Below, one piece after another: positions 7,180 to 15,249 of a DNA stretch of 42,007 nt. A program made the position numbers and the translations under genes. The DNA comes from Lentzea kentuckyensis (GTDB lineage: Bacteria > Actinomycetota > Actinomycetes > Mycobacteriales > Pseudonocardiaceae): positions 1-42,007 of the forward strand of contig NZ_MUYM01000080.1 of assembly GCF_002150765.1 (NCBI RefSeq). The letters run 5' to 3'. The notes beneath the pieces are model-generated. The model ran no database searches. It was not told the origin of the DNA and was given only the letters and a program-made list of their open reading frames with translations. Within the stretch, counting starts at the first letter, position 1. Every line of letters begins with the position of its first letter.

Positions 7180-9462
7180 GTGTCCGACCGGCCTGAGGTG
7201 AGCAACCAGGTGTCGGGCACCTCCGATCTCGTCATCCAGGCGCACACGATCACCGGCGACATCAGCATCCAGCCCTCGGCCGTGCGGCCCGCGCCACGCG
7301 AGCTGCCGGCCGAGGTGTTCGGCTTCGCGGGGCGCACGGAGCAGCTGGCGCGGCTCGACGCGTTGCTGGAGTCGCCGGCGATGCCGCTGACGGTCGTGTC
7401 GGGCACGGCGGGTGTGGGCAAGACGGCGTTGGTGGTGCGGTGGGCGCATCGGGCGCGATCGCGGTTCCCGGACGGGCAGCTGTACGTGGACCTGCGCGGT
7501 TACGGGCCGGACGCGCCGGTCGAACCCGCGGAGGCGCTCGAGGCGTTCCTGCGGGCGCTCGGGGTGAGCGGCGCCGACATCCCGTTCGACGTGTCCGAGC
7601 GCGCGGCCCGGTTCCGCAGTCTGGTCGACGGGCGCCGGATCCTCGTGGTGCTCGACAACGCGCGGGCGCCGGAACAGGTACGACCGCTGTTGCCCGGCAG
7701 TTCGTCGTGCGCGGTCGTGGTGACCAGCCGCGCCACGTTGTCCGGTCTGGTGGCGCGCAACGGCGCCCGCGTGCTGGACCTCGACGTGCTCACCGTCGCG
7801 GAGGCCACCGACCTGTTGCGGTCGCTGATCGGGGCGCAGGCCGACGACGAGGAACTGACCGCGCTCGCCGGCACGTGCGCACGGCTGCCGCTGGCGTTGC
7901 GCATCGCGGCCGAGCTCGTGGTCTCCCGGCCGTGGACGCCGGTGGCCGACCTGCGCGCCGAGCTGGACGACGACAGCCTGGGCGTGCTGGACGCGGGCGG
8001 CGATCCCAAGACCGCCGTGCGGGCCGTCTTCTCCTGGTCCTACCAGCACCTCGACCCGCACGTGGCCAGGGCGTTCCGCCGGCTCGGCCGGCATCCGGGG
8101 CGCGACCTCGACCTCCACGCCGCGGTCGCGCTCACGGGTGACGACCTGCGCACCACACGGCGGACGCTGGACCAGTTGCTGCAGGCCCACCTGGTGCACG
8201 AGACCGAACGCGGCCGGTTCGGCATGCACGACCTGCTGCGGGTGTACGCGGCCGAGCTGGCGCGGCAGAACGGCGACGATCCGCTCACCGCCTTGTTCGA
8301 CTTCTACCTGCAGTCCGCCGCTCGCGCGATGGATCTGATCGTGCCGGAGGAACGCGCCCGCCGGCCGCGGATCGAGGCCACCGGCGTCATCGCCCCGCTC
8401 GCCGACCGCGCGGCGGCCGAGGCGTGGCTCGAGGTCGAACGCCCGACGCTGATGGCGGTCGCCAAGCAGGCGGCCAGGGGGCGGCTTCCCGGTCACGCCA
8501 TCCTCATGTCGCAGATCCTGTGGCGTTTCCTCGACAACCGGGCGTACCACGACGACACGCTCGCCCTGAACGTCCACGCGCTCAAGGCCGTCCAGCAGCT
8601 CGACGACCCCGGCCGGGAAGCGAGCGCCGAGAACAACCTCGGCACCGTCTACTGGCAGCTCGGCCGTTACGACGACGCCCTGCGGCACCTGCGGCGGTCG
8701 CTGGAACTCGCGCGTGCCACCGGGAGCCGCGGCGTCGAGGCCAACGCCCTGTGCAACCTCGGTGTCGTGCACCGCCTGGTCGGCGACTACGACAGCGCGC
8801 TGGAGGACCTGAACCTCGCCCTCTCGATCGCGGCGGACCGTGCCGACCACACGCTGCTGGCGCGCGTCGGCTACCACCTCGGCAACGTCCACGAACGCCT
8901 CGGCAAGTACGAGGACTCCCTCGCCCGTCTCGAAGCGGCGTTGCGCAGCGCCCAGACCAGTGGCAACCGCACGACCGAGGCACGCGTCCAGTGTCACCTC
9001 GGCGCCGTCTGCACCGAACTGGGCCGCCACGCCGACGCCAGGCACCACCTCGACCGCGCGCTCGACCTCGCCCACGACAGCAGCGACCGCCACATCGAAG
9101 CCCGCACGCTGCGCAACCTCGGTGTCCTGCAACAGAGAACCGGCAACCTCCACGACGCTCTCGCCACCCTCGGCCGGGCTCTGGCGCTGGCGGAGGCCAT
9201 TCGTGACACGCTGCTGCACGTCGAGATCCTGAACAGCTTCGCGTCCGCCGCGCTGGCCGCCGGCGACACCGAGAACGCCTTCGCCCACCACGACCTGGCG
9301 CTCCTGCTGGCGACGCGGATCGGCGACAGCTACGAACAGGCCCGCGCACACCTCGGCCTCGGCGAGGTCCTGGCGGAGCTCGACGACACCGAGCACGCCC
9401 GGCGGCATCACCGGCGCGCGCTCGGCCTCTTCGAACGCCTCGGCCTGCCGCCGGTCAGGTGA
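7180..9462 (+). CDS. NB-ARC/TPR STAND protein with N-terminal Gly/Gln motif
   Basis: A 760-aa NLR-like signalling ATPase. Domains in order: a short N-terminal motif at residues 7-30 (VSNQVSG...VIQ...TITGDI); NB-ARC with Walker A GTAGVGKT (75-82), Walker B ILVVLDN (154-160), LPLALRIAAE and an MHD-type FGMHDLLRVYAAELA near 347; then at least six TPR units (about 480-755, e.g. ENNLGTVYWQLGRYDDALRH). No DNA-binding or catalytic domain is fused, so it may act through a partner. The next gene, on the same strand 80 bases on, ends in a similar Gly/Gln motif. Such proteins act as ligand sensors that oligomerise on ATP binding. GTG 7180 follows an AGGGGGTGA ribosome site. Related actinobacterial proteins are often labelled AfsR-like regulators, but this one lacks the SARP DNA-binding domain. 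Confidence 0.85.
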   Translation: MSDRPEVSNQVSGTSDLVIQAHTITGDISIQPSAVRPAPRELPAEVFGFAGRTEQLARLDALLESPAMPLTVVSGTAGVGKTALVVRWAHRARSRFPDGQLYVDLRGYGPDAPVEPAEALEAFLRALGVSGADIPFDVSERAARFRSLVDGRRILVVLDNARAPEQVRPLLPGSSSCAVVVTSRATLSGLVARNGARVLDLDVLTVAEATDLLRSLIGAQADDEELTALAGTCARLPLALRIAAELVVSRPWTPVADLRAELDDDSLGVLDAGGDPKTAVRAVFSWSYQHLDPHVARAFRRLGRHPGRDLDLHAAVALTGDDLRTTRRTLDQLLQAHLVHETERGRFGMHDLLRVYAAELARQNGDDPLTALFDFYLQSAARAMDLIVPEERARRPRIEATGVIAPLADRAAAEAWLEVERPTLMAVAKQAARGRLPGHAILMSQILWRFLDNRAYHDDTLALNVHALKAVQQLDDPGREASAENNLGTVYWQLGRYDDALRHLRRSLELARATGSRGVEANALCNLGVVHRLVGDYDSALEDLNLALSIAADRADHTLLARVGYHLGNVHERLGKYEDSLARLEAALRSAQTSGNRTTEARVQCHLGAVCTELGRHADARHHLDRALDLAHDSSDRHIEARTLRNLGVLQQRTGNLHDALATLGRALALAEAIRDTLLHVEILNSFASAALAAGDTENAFAHHDLALLLATRIGDSYEQARAHLGLGEVLAELDDTEHARRHHRRALGLFERLGLPPVR

Positions 9463-9542
9463 ACTTGCGCGCGACCGTACGCGAACGGCCGGGTGATCCA
9501 GGTTGAGTGGTCACGTCCGACAGGGTGATCGAGGGGACCGAC

Positions 9543-11441
9543 ATGCATGACGCCGTACACCTGCTGGAGGCGTGGGCGGCGGGGCGATCACGCGGATCGG
9601 ACGAGCCGGCCGCCATGGTCGCCGCGCTCGTCACGACCGCGTTGGCCGACGACACGGCGGTGCGGCAGTTGCTCGCCGAGGCAGAAGAGAACGCGGTGAC
9701 CGGGCGGACGCGCTTGCGCGCTCAGCTGGCGTTGGAGGACGAAGCCGAGCGGAATCCGGCGTTCGGCCGCGCGTTGCGGGCCGCGCTCGGGGACGACGGG
9801 CCTGCCGTGCCGGTGTCCACGTTCATCGGTGCCCACGACGACACTGTGATCGATGACGACGTCGACGTCGTGCAGCGGTTGTTCTTCGGGCGTGACGACG
9901 CCGAGCACGACATGGCGGACGGGTTGCTGCGCCAGGGTTTCCTGCGCACCACGGCGTACTCCGAGGTGGTGTCCGGGCGCAAGACGCTCATCATCGGGCG
10001 CAAGGGTTCCGGCAAGAGCGCGATCTGCATGCACCTGGCGGAGAACGGCAGCGATACCGCGGTGATCATCACGCCGGACGACGCCGCCGGTGACGAGCTG
10101 CGCCGCTTCGTGCTGGACGGGCTCACCACGGCGTCGGCGAAGGCGTTGTTGTGGCGCTATGTCTTCGCGGTGCAGACCGCCAGGTACCTGGTGCGGCACG
10201 CCGCGGGCGACGCGCACCGGCGGACCCCGTCGTCGGTGGGGACGCTGGAACGGTTCCTGCGCGACAACGGTGAGCTCAGCGAGGAAAGCCTCTACCACCG
10301 GGTCGTCCGGGCCGGGCGAGGGCTGATGTCGTCGTTCTCGCTGGAGGCCTTCGGGGTCGCGGTGGCGGTCGAGAGGAACGGCACCCCTGACGGTGTCAGC
10401 GCGTCCCGGCAACTCGACGTCGTGGAAGCCGGGGTGCGGCGGGCCTTCGAGGACCTCGGTTGTGCCGGCGACCACGGGCCGTTGCTGGTGATGGTCGACC
10501 AGCTCGAACAGGTCTGGTCGGACGAGCCGGACACCGAAGCGCTCATCATCGGGTTGCTGCTGGCCGGAAAACACGCGGCGCTCACCTACGGCGGGGCTCT
10601 GCGCTGTGTGTTCTTCCTGCGCTCCGACATCTACGACACGCTGGACTTCAGCGACGCGGACAAGTTCCACAGCGACGAGATCCGCCTCAGCTGGACCGTC
10701 AACCTGTTGCACGACCTGGCGTTGGTGCGGGCCGGCGTGTCACTCGGGCGCCGGCTCCAGCCGCACGAACTGTGGGGCGAGGTCTTTCCCGCCACGGTGG
10801 CCGGCGAGCCCACGGCCGACTACCTGTTCGCGCGCGCCCTCCCGCGCCCGCGCGACGCGATCCAGTTCCTCAACCAGTGCCGCGACACCGCGTTGAGTCG
10901 CGGCCACCGGCGGATCTCCGAACGCGACGTCCTGGACGCGACGCTGGTGTTCTCCCGCTGGAAACTGCTCGACCTCGCGAAGGAGTACAGCGTCCGGTTC
11001 CCGTTCCTCGGTGCGCTGCTCACCGTGTTCCAGGACGTCGGCCACGAACAGACGCGGACCTCCATCGCCGAGTTGTTCCTGCCGTTCCAGGAGGTTCTGC
11101 GGAGCCGGTACGAGGACTACGCGCCGTTCTTCGACCCGGACGTGATCATCGAGCTGTTGTTCTCGGTCGGGTTCCTCGGTGTCCGCCGCGCGGACAGATA
11201 CGTGTACTGGGGGGCCACGGAGACGCCGGTCATGCCCTACGAGTCGGAGTTCTGCGTGCATCCGTGCTTCCGGCCCGCGCTCGGCGCCACCCAACCGGTC
11301 CAGGAGCGGGTGAACAACGTGATCACCGGCGACGTGGTCGGCAGCGCCATGCAGTTCGGCACCGTCAGCGGCAACATCGTTTTCGGCAGCAACACCAACA
11401 TTGATCCGGTGTTCCGGCGGTGGTGGCGTCGTAAGAAGTAG
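9543..11441 (+). CDS. P-loop ATPase (Sll1717-like) with C-terminal Gly/Gln motif
   Basis: A 632-aa protein with an N-terminal helical region (about 1-95), a P-loop ATPase core with Walker A GRKGSGKS (152-159) and Walker B-like LLVMVDQLEQVW, and a segment FLRSDIYDTLDFSDADKF. This recalls the Sll1717-type P-loop ATPases found near conflict systems; the family call is from memory of motif layout. The C-terminus carries NNVITG...MQFGTVSGNIVFG (about 589-615), which resembles the N-terminal motif of the preceding STAND protein, then a basic tail RRWWRRKK. ATG 9543 is chosen because GAGGGG lies 7 nt upstream; the earlier GTG at 9507 has no such site. It is probably co-transcribed with or functionally paired to the upstream gene. 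The biochemical output is unknown. Confidence 0.75.
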   Translation: MHDAVHLLEAWAAGRSRGSDEPAAMVAALVTTALADDTAVRQLLAEAEENAVTGRTRLRAQLALEDEAERNPAFGRALRAALGDDGPAVPVSTFIGAHDDTVIDDDVDVVQRLFFGRDDAEHDMADGLLRQGFLRTTAYSEVVSGRKTLIIGRKGSGKSAICMHLAENGSDTAVIITPDDAAGDELRRFVLDGLTTASAKALLWRYVFAVQTARYLVRHAAGDAHRRTPSSVGTLERFLRDNGELSEESLYHRVVRAGRGLMSSFSLEAFGVAVAVERNGTPDGVSASRQLDVVEAGVRRAFEDLGCAGDHGPLLVMVDQLEQVWSDEPDTEALIIGLLLAGKHAALTYGGALRCVFFLRSDIYDTLDFSDADKFHSDEIRLSWTVNLLHDLALVRAGVSLGRRLQPHELWGEVFPATVAGEPTADYLFARALPRPRDAIQFLNQCRDTALSRGHRRISERDVLDATLVFSRWKLLDLAKEYSVRFPFLGALLTVFQDVGHEQTRTSIAELFLPFQEVLRSRYEDYAPFFDPDVIIELLFSVGFLGVRRADRYVYWGATETPVMPYESEFCVHPCFRPALGATQPVQERVNNVITGDVVGSAMQFGTVSGNIVFGSNTNIDPVFRRWWRRKK

Positions 11442-11447
11442 GTCGTT

Positions 11448-11488
11448 CAGATGTTGAGAACATTCGAATGATGTGAGTATCCTGATGC
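11448..11488 (+). promoter_or_regulatory. promoter/operator of the TetR operon (copy 1 of a twin element)
   Basis: This 41-base element matches 34 of 41 positions with the reverse complement of 15208-15248. It contains an inverted repeat (ATGTT-GAG-AACAT, 11451-11463) and a -10 box TATCCT (11478-11483) placed 18 bases after TTGAGA. The ATG of the TetR gene is 6 bases beyond the -10, so the message is probably leaderless. The palindrome overlaps the -35 region, as expected for a TetR operator and autoregulation. Confidence 0.7.
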
Positions 11489-11489
11489 C

Positions 11490-12542
11490 ATGGTGAGGCT
11501 GACCAGGGTGCAGCAGCAGGAGCGCACGCGTGCGTCCGTGCTGGCAGCGGCGAAAGAAGAGTTCACCGAGCACGGCTATGCCCTGGCGAAGATCGACCGG
11601 ATCGCCGAGCGTGCCGAGCTCACCCGCGGGGCGGTGTACTCGAACTTCCCCAGCAAACGGGCGCTGTACCTGGCGGTGCTGATCGACCTGGTCGAGGGCA
11701 CGCCGGCCGGTGAACCGCAGGCGCCCGCGTCGCCGGCGGACGCGCTGGGGGCGTTCGCCAGGACGTGGCTGGAGCGGTTGCCGCTGGCCGGTGAGACGGC
11801 TTCGGGTGGACGGCTGCAGCTCCGATCGCTCGCCGGTGTGATCGACGACGACCACGGGCGGGCGGTGCTGGCCCAGGTCGCGGCACTGGAGGCGCTGTTG
11901 CTCGGTGCCGCACTGGAGGGCGGCACGGCGGCGCGGCGGGTGCGGCTGGCGTCGCTGGTGCTCACGCTGCTGGGCGGTGCCGGGCAGCTCGCCGAGACCG
12001 CGCCGGGGTCCGGTGATCCCTTCGACGTGGCGCTCGCGTGTCAGCACCTGGCCGGCCTCGATCTCGCGGACGTCTGGGCGCCGCCGTACCTGCAGTTCGT
12101 CAAGCCCGCGAGGCCCTGCCGGGAGACCTGGGACCCGCCCGCGGATCTCGTCGACCGGGTCGGCGGGGGTCCGGTCGACCTCGCCGCCGACGGCCTGATC
12201 GCGGTGCTGGGCGCCGGTCGTCTCGGTGCGGCCGAGGAGGCTTTCCGGTCCGCCCGGACCGGTGAGCAGGTGACGGTGGTCGTCGTCGTGAGCGATGCCG
12301 CCGAGACCGGCCGGCTCCTGCGGCTGCGGATCGCCGATCTGACGGGATGTCTGCGGCGCGTGTTTCCGTTGCCGTCACTGCGGATCGTGCTGGACGACGA
12401 CGCCGTGGTGGCCACCGCGCTCGGGCTCACCGATGCCGGAGACGACACCGAAGCCGCTGTGCGCGTTCAGGGTGGGGCGATCGTCGCTCGTGCGCACGGA
12501 CGCGGTGCCGCGCACGCCGCGAATGCCGGGGTCAGCGCATGA
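11490..12542 (+). CDS. TetR family regulator with unusual C-terminal extension
   Basis: A 350-aa regulator, much longer than the usual 190-220 aa of TetR proteins. Residues about 10-60 hold the TetR HTH (KIDRIAERAELTRGAVYSNF). A helical ligand/dimer region follows to about 190. The extra C-terminal part (about 205-350) has alternating strands and helices (EQVTVVVVVSD, LPSLRIVLDDDAVVATALGL, AAVRVQGGAIVARAHG) that recall a thioredoxin/AhpC-like fold without a CxxC motif; this fold guess is tentative. It opens an overlapping operon (ATGA with the next gene) and probably binds the twin operators at 11448-11488 and 15208-15248, controlling itself, the PPDK-like enzyme and the convergent phosphatase. 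Confidence 0.88.
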   Translation: MVRLTRVQQQERTRASVLAAAKEEFTEHGYALAKIDRIAERAELTRGAVYSNFPSKRALYLAVLIDLVEGTPAGEPQAPASPADALGAFARTWLERLPLAGETASGGRLQLRSLAGVIDDDHGRAVLAQVAALEALLLGAALEGGTAARRVRLASLVLTLLGGAGQLAETAPGSGDPFDVALACQHLAGLDLADVWAPPYLQFVKPARPCRETWDPPADLVDRVGGGPVDLAADGLIAVLGAGRLGAAEEAFRSARTGEQVTVVVVVSDAAETGRLLRLRIADLTGCLRRVFPLPSLRIVLDDDAVVATALGLTDAGDDTEAAVRVQGGAIVARAHGRGAAHAANAGVSA

Positions 12543-13129
12543 CCGTGCTGCACACCTTGCGCTGCATCGGTTTCGCGGGTTGCCCGCGCATCGCCGGTGC
12601 GGTCGGCCTGACCGAGTCCGACGTCGAGTCGGAGCTGATCGACCTGGCGGTGGCCGGTCTCGTCACGCACCTGTCCGGCGAGTTCGGCGGGTGGGGGCTG
12701 ACGGACGCCGGTCGGATCGCGGACGCCGAGCGGAGCACCGCGGAACTGGAGTCGGCGGGCGCCCGTCCCGCGCTCACCCTGGCGTTCAACGGTTTCCTGG
12801 TGCTCAACCCGGAACTGCTCGACCTCTGCACGGCATGGCAGCTGCGTTCCGTCGACGGCGTCATGATCGCCAACGACCACCGCGACCGGTCCTACGACGG
12901 TCGTGTCCTCGCGCGGTTCGCCGACTTCCACGAACGCGCTGTTGTGGTCTGCCGCGAGCTTTCCGCTGCCCTGCCCCGTTTCGACCGCTACCGGATCCGG
13001 CTCGCCGAAGCCCTGAAACGCGCCGAGGCGGGCGAACTGGGTTACGTGGCCGACGACATCGGTTCGTACCACGCCGTGTGGGCCGAACTGCACGAAGATC
13101 TGCTCGCCACGCTCGGGATCCCGCGATGA
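12539..13129 (+). CDS. winged-helix protein paired with a PPDK-like enzyme
   Basis: A 196-aa protein with an N-terminal winged-helix-like segment (about 1-60: VLHTLRCIGF, LTESDVESELIDLAVAGLV, GWGLTDAGR) and a helical C-terminal region (about 75-196) of unknown fold. It overlaps the TetR gene upstream and the PPDK-like gene downstream by 4 bases each (ATGA), so the three are made together. From memory, M. tuberculosis has a similar neighbour pair: Rv1126c, about 200 aa, next to the short PPDK Rv1127c. It may regulate, or be the substrate or partner of, the phosphotransferase. Function unknown. Confidence 0.75.
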   Translation: MTVLHTLRCIGFAGCPRIAGAVGLTESDVESELIDLAVAGLVTHLSGEFGGWGLTDAGRIADAERSTAELESAGARPALTLAFNGFLVLNPELLDLCTAWQLRSVDGVMIANDHRDRSYDGRVLARFADFHERAVVVCRELSAALPRFDRYRIRLAEALKRAEAGELGYVADDIGSYHAVWAELHEDLLATLGIPR

Positions 13130-14433
13130 GGTGGATCCGGCCGCTCACAGCTGAGGTCGACGAGAGCGTGGACGTGGTGGGCGGCAAGGCACACGGCCTG
13201 CTCGTGTTGCACCGCCTCGGTTTGCCGGTGCCGCCGGGGTTCGTGATCACCACCGAGGCGTGCCGCGCGTTCCTGCGCGACGGGCACTTTCCCGCCGGGC
13301 TCAGCGACGAGCTCGCCATCGCCCGCCGCGAACTCGCCGTGCCTACGGTGTCCGTCCGATCCGGCGCCAGTGTCTCGATGCCCGGCATGATGAACACGAT
13401 CCTGAACGTCGACCGGAACCTCGAACAGACCGTCGCGACAGTCTTCTCGTCGTGGCACACCCCGCGCGCCCGGACCTACCGCGAACTGCACGACATCCCG
13501 CACGACCTGGGCACGGCCGTCATCGTCCAGGCGATGGTCCGCGGCGACCGCGACGAGCACAGCGGCACCGGCGTCGCGTTCAGCCGCGACCCCGACACCG
13601 GCGCGCCCACGCCGTTCGGCGAAGTCCTTTTCGGACACCAGGGCGACGCCGTCGTCTCCGGCACGATGCTGACCGAACCTCTGGAGCACCTCGACCGGGA
13701 ACCGTTGGTGTGGAACGGTCTGCTCGACGCATTGCACCGAATCGAGGCCCACTACCGCGACGCCTGCTACGTCGAGTTCACCTATGAGTCAGGCGAACTG
13801 TGGCTGTTGCAGGTCCGTCCGGGCCGGTTCACCGGTGCCGCCGCCGTGCGCGTCGCCACCGACCTCGCCGACGAGGGCGTGATCGATCGCCGGGCAGCGC
13901 TGCTCAGGGTGTCCCCGCACCATCTCCGGCCCATCCCGCGGATGGCAGCGGAACACGTCCTGGCCAGAGGGCTCGGCGCCTGTCCAGGCGTCGCGACGGG
14001 CCGGATCGCCACCACGACCGACAGCGCGGTACGCATGGCCACGAACGGCCCAGTCGTCCTCGTGCGCCCGGAAACCTCACCGCACGACATGCGCGGACTC
14101 GCGGCCGCCACCGGCATCGTCACCGCCCGCGGCGGTCCCGCCAGCCACGCCGCGGTGGTGGCACGTTCAATGGGAAAGCCCGCCGTGGTAGGCATCTCCG
14201 ATCTGGCCGTACACGCAGGTTCGATCAACGTCAACGGAAACGCCATCGACGAAGGCACGCTCATCACCATCGACGGCACCAGCGGCGAGGTGGCCCTGGG
14301 CGGCCAGCGCGTCGTCACCACGACGACGAACGCCCACCGGTTGCTCGCCTGGGCGGACGAAGTGTCCGGCGACCACACCGAACGCGACGACGCAGCACGC
14401 CTCAGCGCGGCCCACACAGCCCTGCGCGACTAA
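13126..14433 (+). CDS. compact PPDK-like phosphotransferase lacking the PEP/pyruvate barrel
   Basis: A 435-aa protein matching the N-terminal half of pyruvate phosphate dikinase (about 870 aa when complete). The ATP-grasp part shows VGGKAHG (18-24), GLPVPPGFVITTEAC (32-46), SVRSGASVSMPGMMNTILN (76-94) and SGTGVAFSRDPDTG (146-159). The swivelling phosphohistidine domain shows GGPASHAAVVARSMGKPAV with the catalytic His at 341. The long helical insert of PPDK is missing, and the protein ends after the His domain, so the TIM barrel that binds pyruvate/PEP is absent. It should be able to autophosphorylate from ATP, but the acceptor is unknown: a separate protein or small molecule, as in rifampin phosphotransferase, or PEP synthesis through a partner. 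Last gene of the TetR operon (ATGA overlap with the winged-helix gene). Confidence 0.85.
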   Translation: MRWIRPLTAEVDESVDVVGGKAHGLLVLHRLGLPVPPGFVITTEACRAFLRDGHFPAGLSDELAIARRELAVPTVSVRSGASVSMPGMMNTILNVDRNLEQTVATVFSSWHTPRARTYRELHDIPHDLGTAVIVQAMVRGDRDEHSGTGVAFSRDPDTGAPTPFGEVLFGHQGDAVVSGTMLTEPLEHLDREPLVWNGLLDALHRIEAHYRDACYVEFTYESGELWLLQVRPGRFTGAAAVRVATDLADEGVIDRRAALLRVSPHHLRPIPRMAAEHVLARGLGACPGVATGRIATTTDSAVRMATNGPVVLVRPETSPHDMRGLAAATGIVTARGGPASHAAVVARSMGKPAVVGISDLAVHAGSINVNGNAIDEGTLITIDGTSGEVALGGQRVVTTTTNAHRLLAWADEVSGDHTERDDAARLSAAHTALRD

Positions 14434-14517
14434 GGCCGCACACCCGCTTGCCAGCGCGCACGCGGGGCCCTTCCGTCCGCTCTAGTAGGTTGTCGCGGCT
14501 TGGTTGTGCTCCCGGTT

Positions 14518-14572
14518 GTGGATGAAGGGACCCTTCATCCACCTCAGGTCGATGAAGGGTCCCTTCATCCAC
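14518..14572. repeat. tandem palindromic repeat between convergent genes
   Basis: Two copies of the palindrome GATGAAGGGNCCCTTCATC, at 14521-14539 and 14551-14569, are each flanked on the right by CAC; the first is also flanked by GTG to make a 25-bp perfect palindrome. They lie between the converging ends of the PPDK-like gene and the phosphatase gene. They may fold into hairpins that end transcription from both sides, or be a copy of a dispersed REP-like repeat. The rest of the 186-base gap (14434-14619) shows no gene. Confidence 0.75.
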
Positions 14573-14619
14573 GGGGCAAGCGCGAGTGGGGTTCGTGTGA
14601 GTGAACGTTGAGATGGGTG

Positions 14620-15207
14620 TCAGGGACGCACGCCCACGCCGAACCCGGTCCACCGCAGTTCCGCCGGAAGGTGGCCCATGTCGTTGTACAGCACCAATGT
14701 CGGCGCCAGCCCGGCGCGGTGCTCGATCACCGTCAACGCCGCGTTCCCACAGCTCAACTCCAGCCACCGCACCGGCGGGGCGTCGAGCGCGTGCCGCACC
14801 AGCCAGGCCACCGGATAGGCGTGCGTCACCAGCACCTCGTGCGTCTCGACCTCGGCCGGTCGGGCGAACCTGCCGATCAACGCCTCGGCACTGCGCTCGC
14901 CGGCCGCGGCCTCCGCGGCGTCGTACCCGTCGAAGAACCCTGCCCAAGCGGCGGGCGGATGCTCCGGCACGTACGGCACGTGATCGACGAGCTCGGCCGC
15001 CTCCCGCACCGGCACGCCCGGCAGCCGCTCGCCGATCACCTGCGCCGACCGCGCGGCCCGTGGCAGGGGCGAGTGCCAGACGGCGTCGATCGGCAGCCCC
15101 GCCAGTCGTTCGCCGAGGAGCTGCGACTGCCGCTGCCCGACCTCGGTCAGCTCGCCGAACGGGTCCGCCGCGCCGTGCCGCACCACGTACAGGTGCCGAG
15201 TCGCCAT
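14620..15207 (-). CDS. histidine phosphatase family protein
   Basis: A 195-aa member of the phosphoglycerate-mutase-like histidine phosphatases, which remove phosphate through a phosphohistidine intermediate. The catalytic motif is VVRHGAAD with His11. LTEVGQRQSQLLGERL and WHSPLPRAARSAQVI match the family, and LVTHAYPVAWLVRHAL supplies the second catalytic histidine. The substrate is not predictable. It converges on the PPDK-like operon, and its promoter is a near copy of the TetR-operon promoter, so the two are probably co-regulated. ATG 15207 lies 5 bases after the -10 box with no ribosome site, which suggests a leaderless mRNA. Some readthrough from the upstream glycosyltransferase gene is possible, as both are on the minus strand. 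Confidence 0.9.
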   Translation of the reverse strand: MATRHLYVVRHGAADPFGELTEVGQRQSQLLGERLAGLPIDAVWHSPLPRAARSAQVIGERLPGVPVREAAELVDHVPYVPEHPPAAWAGFFDGYDAAEAAAGERSAEALIGRFARPAEVETHEVLVTHAYPVAWLVRHALDAPPVRWLELSCGNAALTVIEHRAGLAPTLVLYNDMGHLPAELRWTGFGVGVRP

Positions 15208-15248
15208 GCGTCAGGATACTAACATCATCCAGATGTTCGTAACATCTG
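15208..15248 (-). promoter_or_regulatory. promoter/operator of the phosphatase gene (copy 2 of the twin element)
   Basis: Read on the minus strand, this 41-base element matches 11448-11488 at 34 positions. It holds a perfect inverted repeat AGATGTT-ACG-AACATCT (15247-15231) over the -35 region and the -10 box TATCCT (15218-15213), 5 bases before the ATG at 15207. It begins right after the stop of the glycosyltransferase gene. The shared operator implies control by the TetR protein at 11490-12542. Confidence 0.7.
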
Positions 15249-15249
15249 A

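Noticed and set aside
6841..9411. 856-codon open frame on the minus strand
   Set aside because: It lies opposite the NB-ARC/TPR gene and the fucosidase end; its sequence is Arg/Val/Glu-rich low-complexity typical of antisense frames in GC-rich DNA, with no domain.
13126..14433. Frameshifted or truncated full-length PPDK
   Set aside because: The downstream sequence has no remnant of the PEP/pyruvate barrel before the palindromic repeats, and the gene is cleanly overlapped upstream, so the short form appears genuine.
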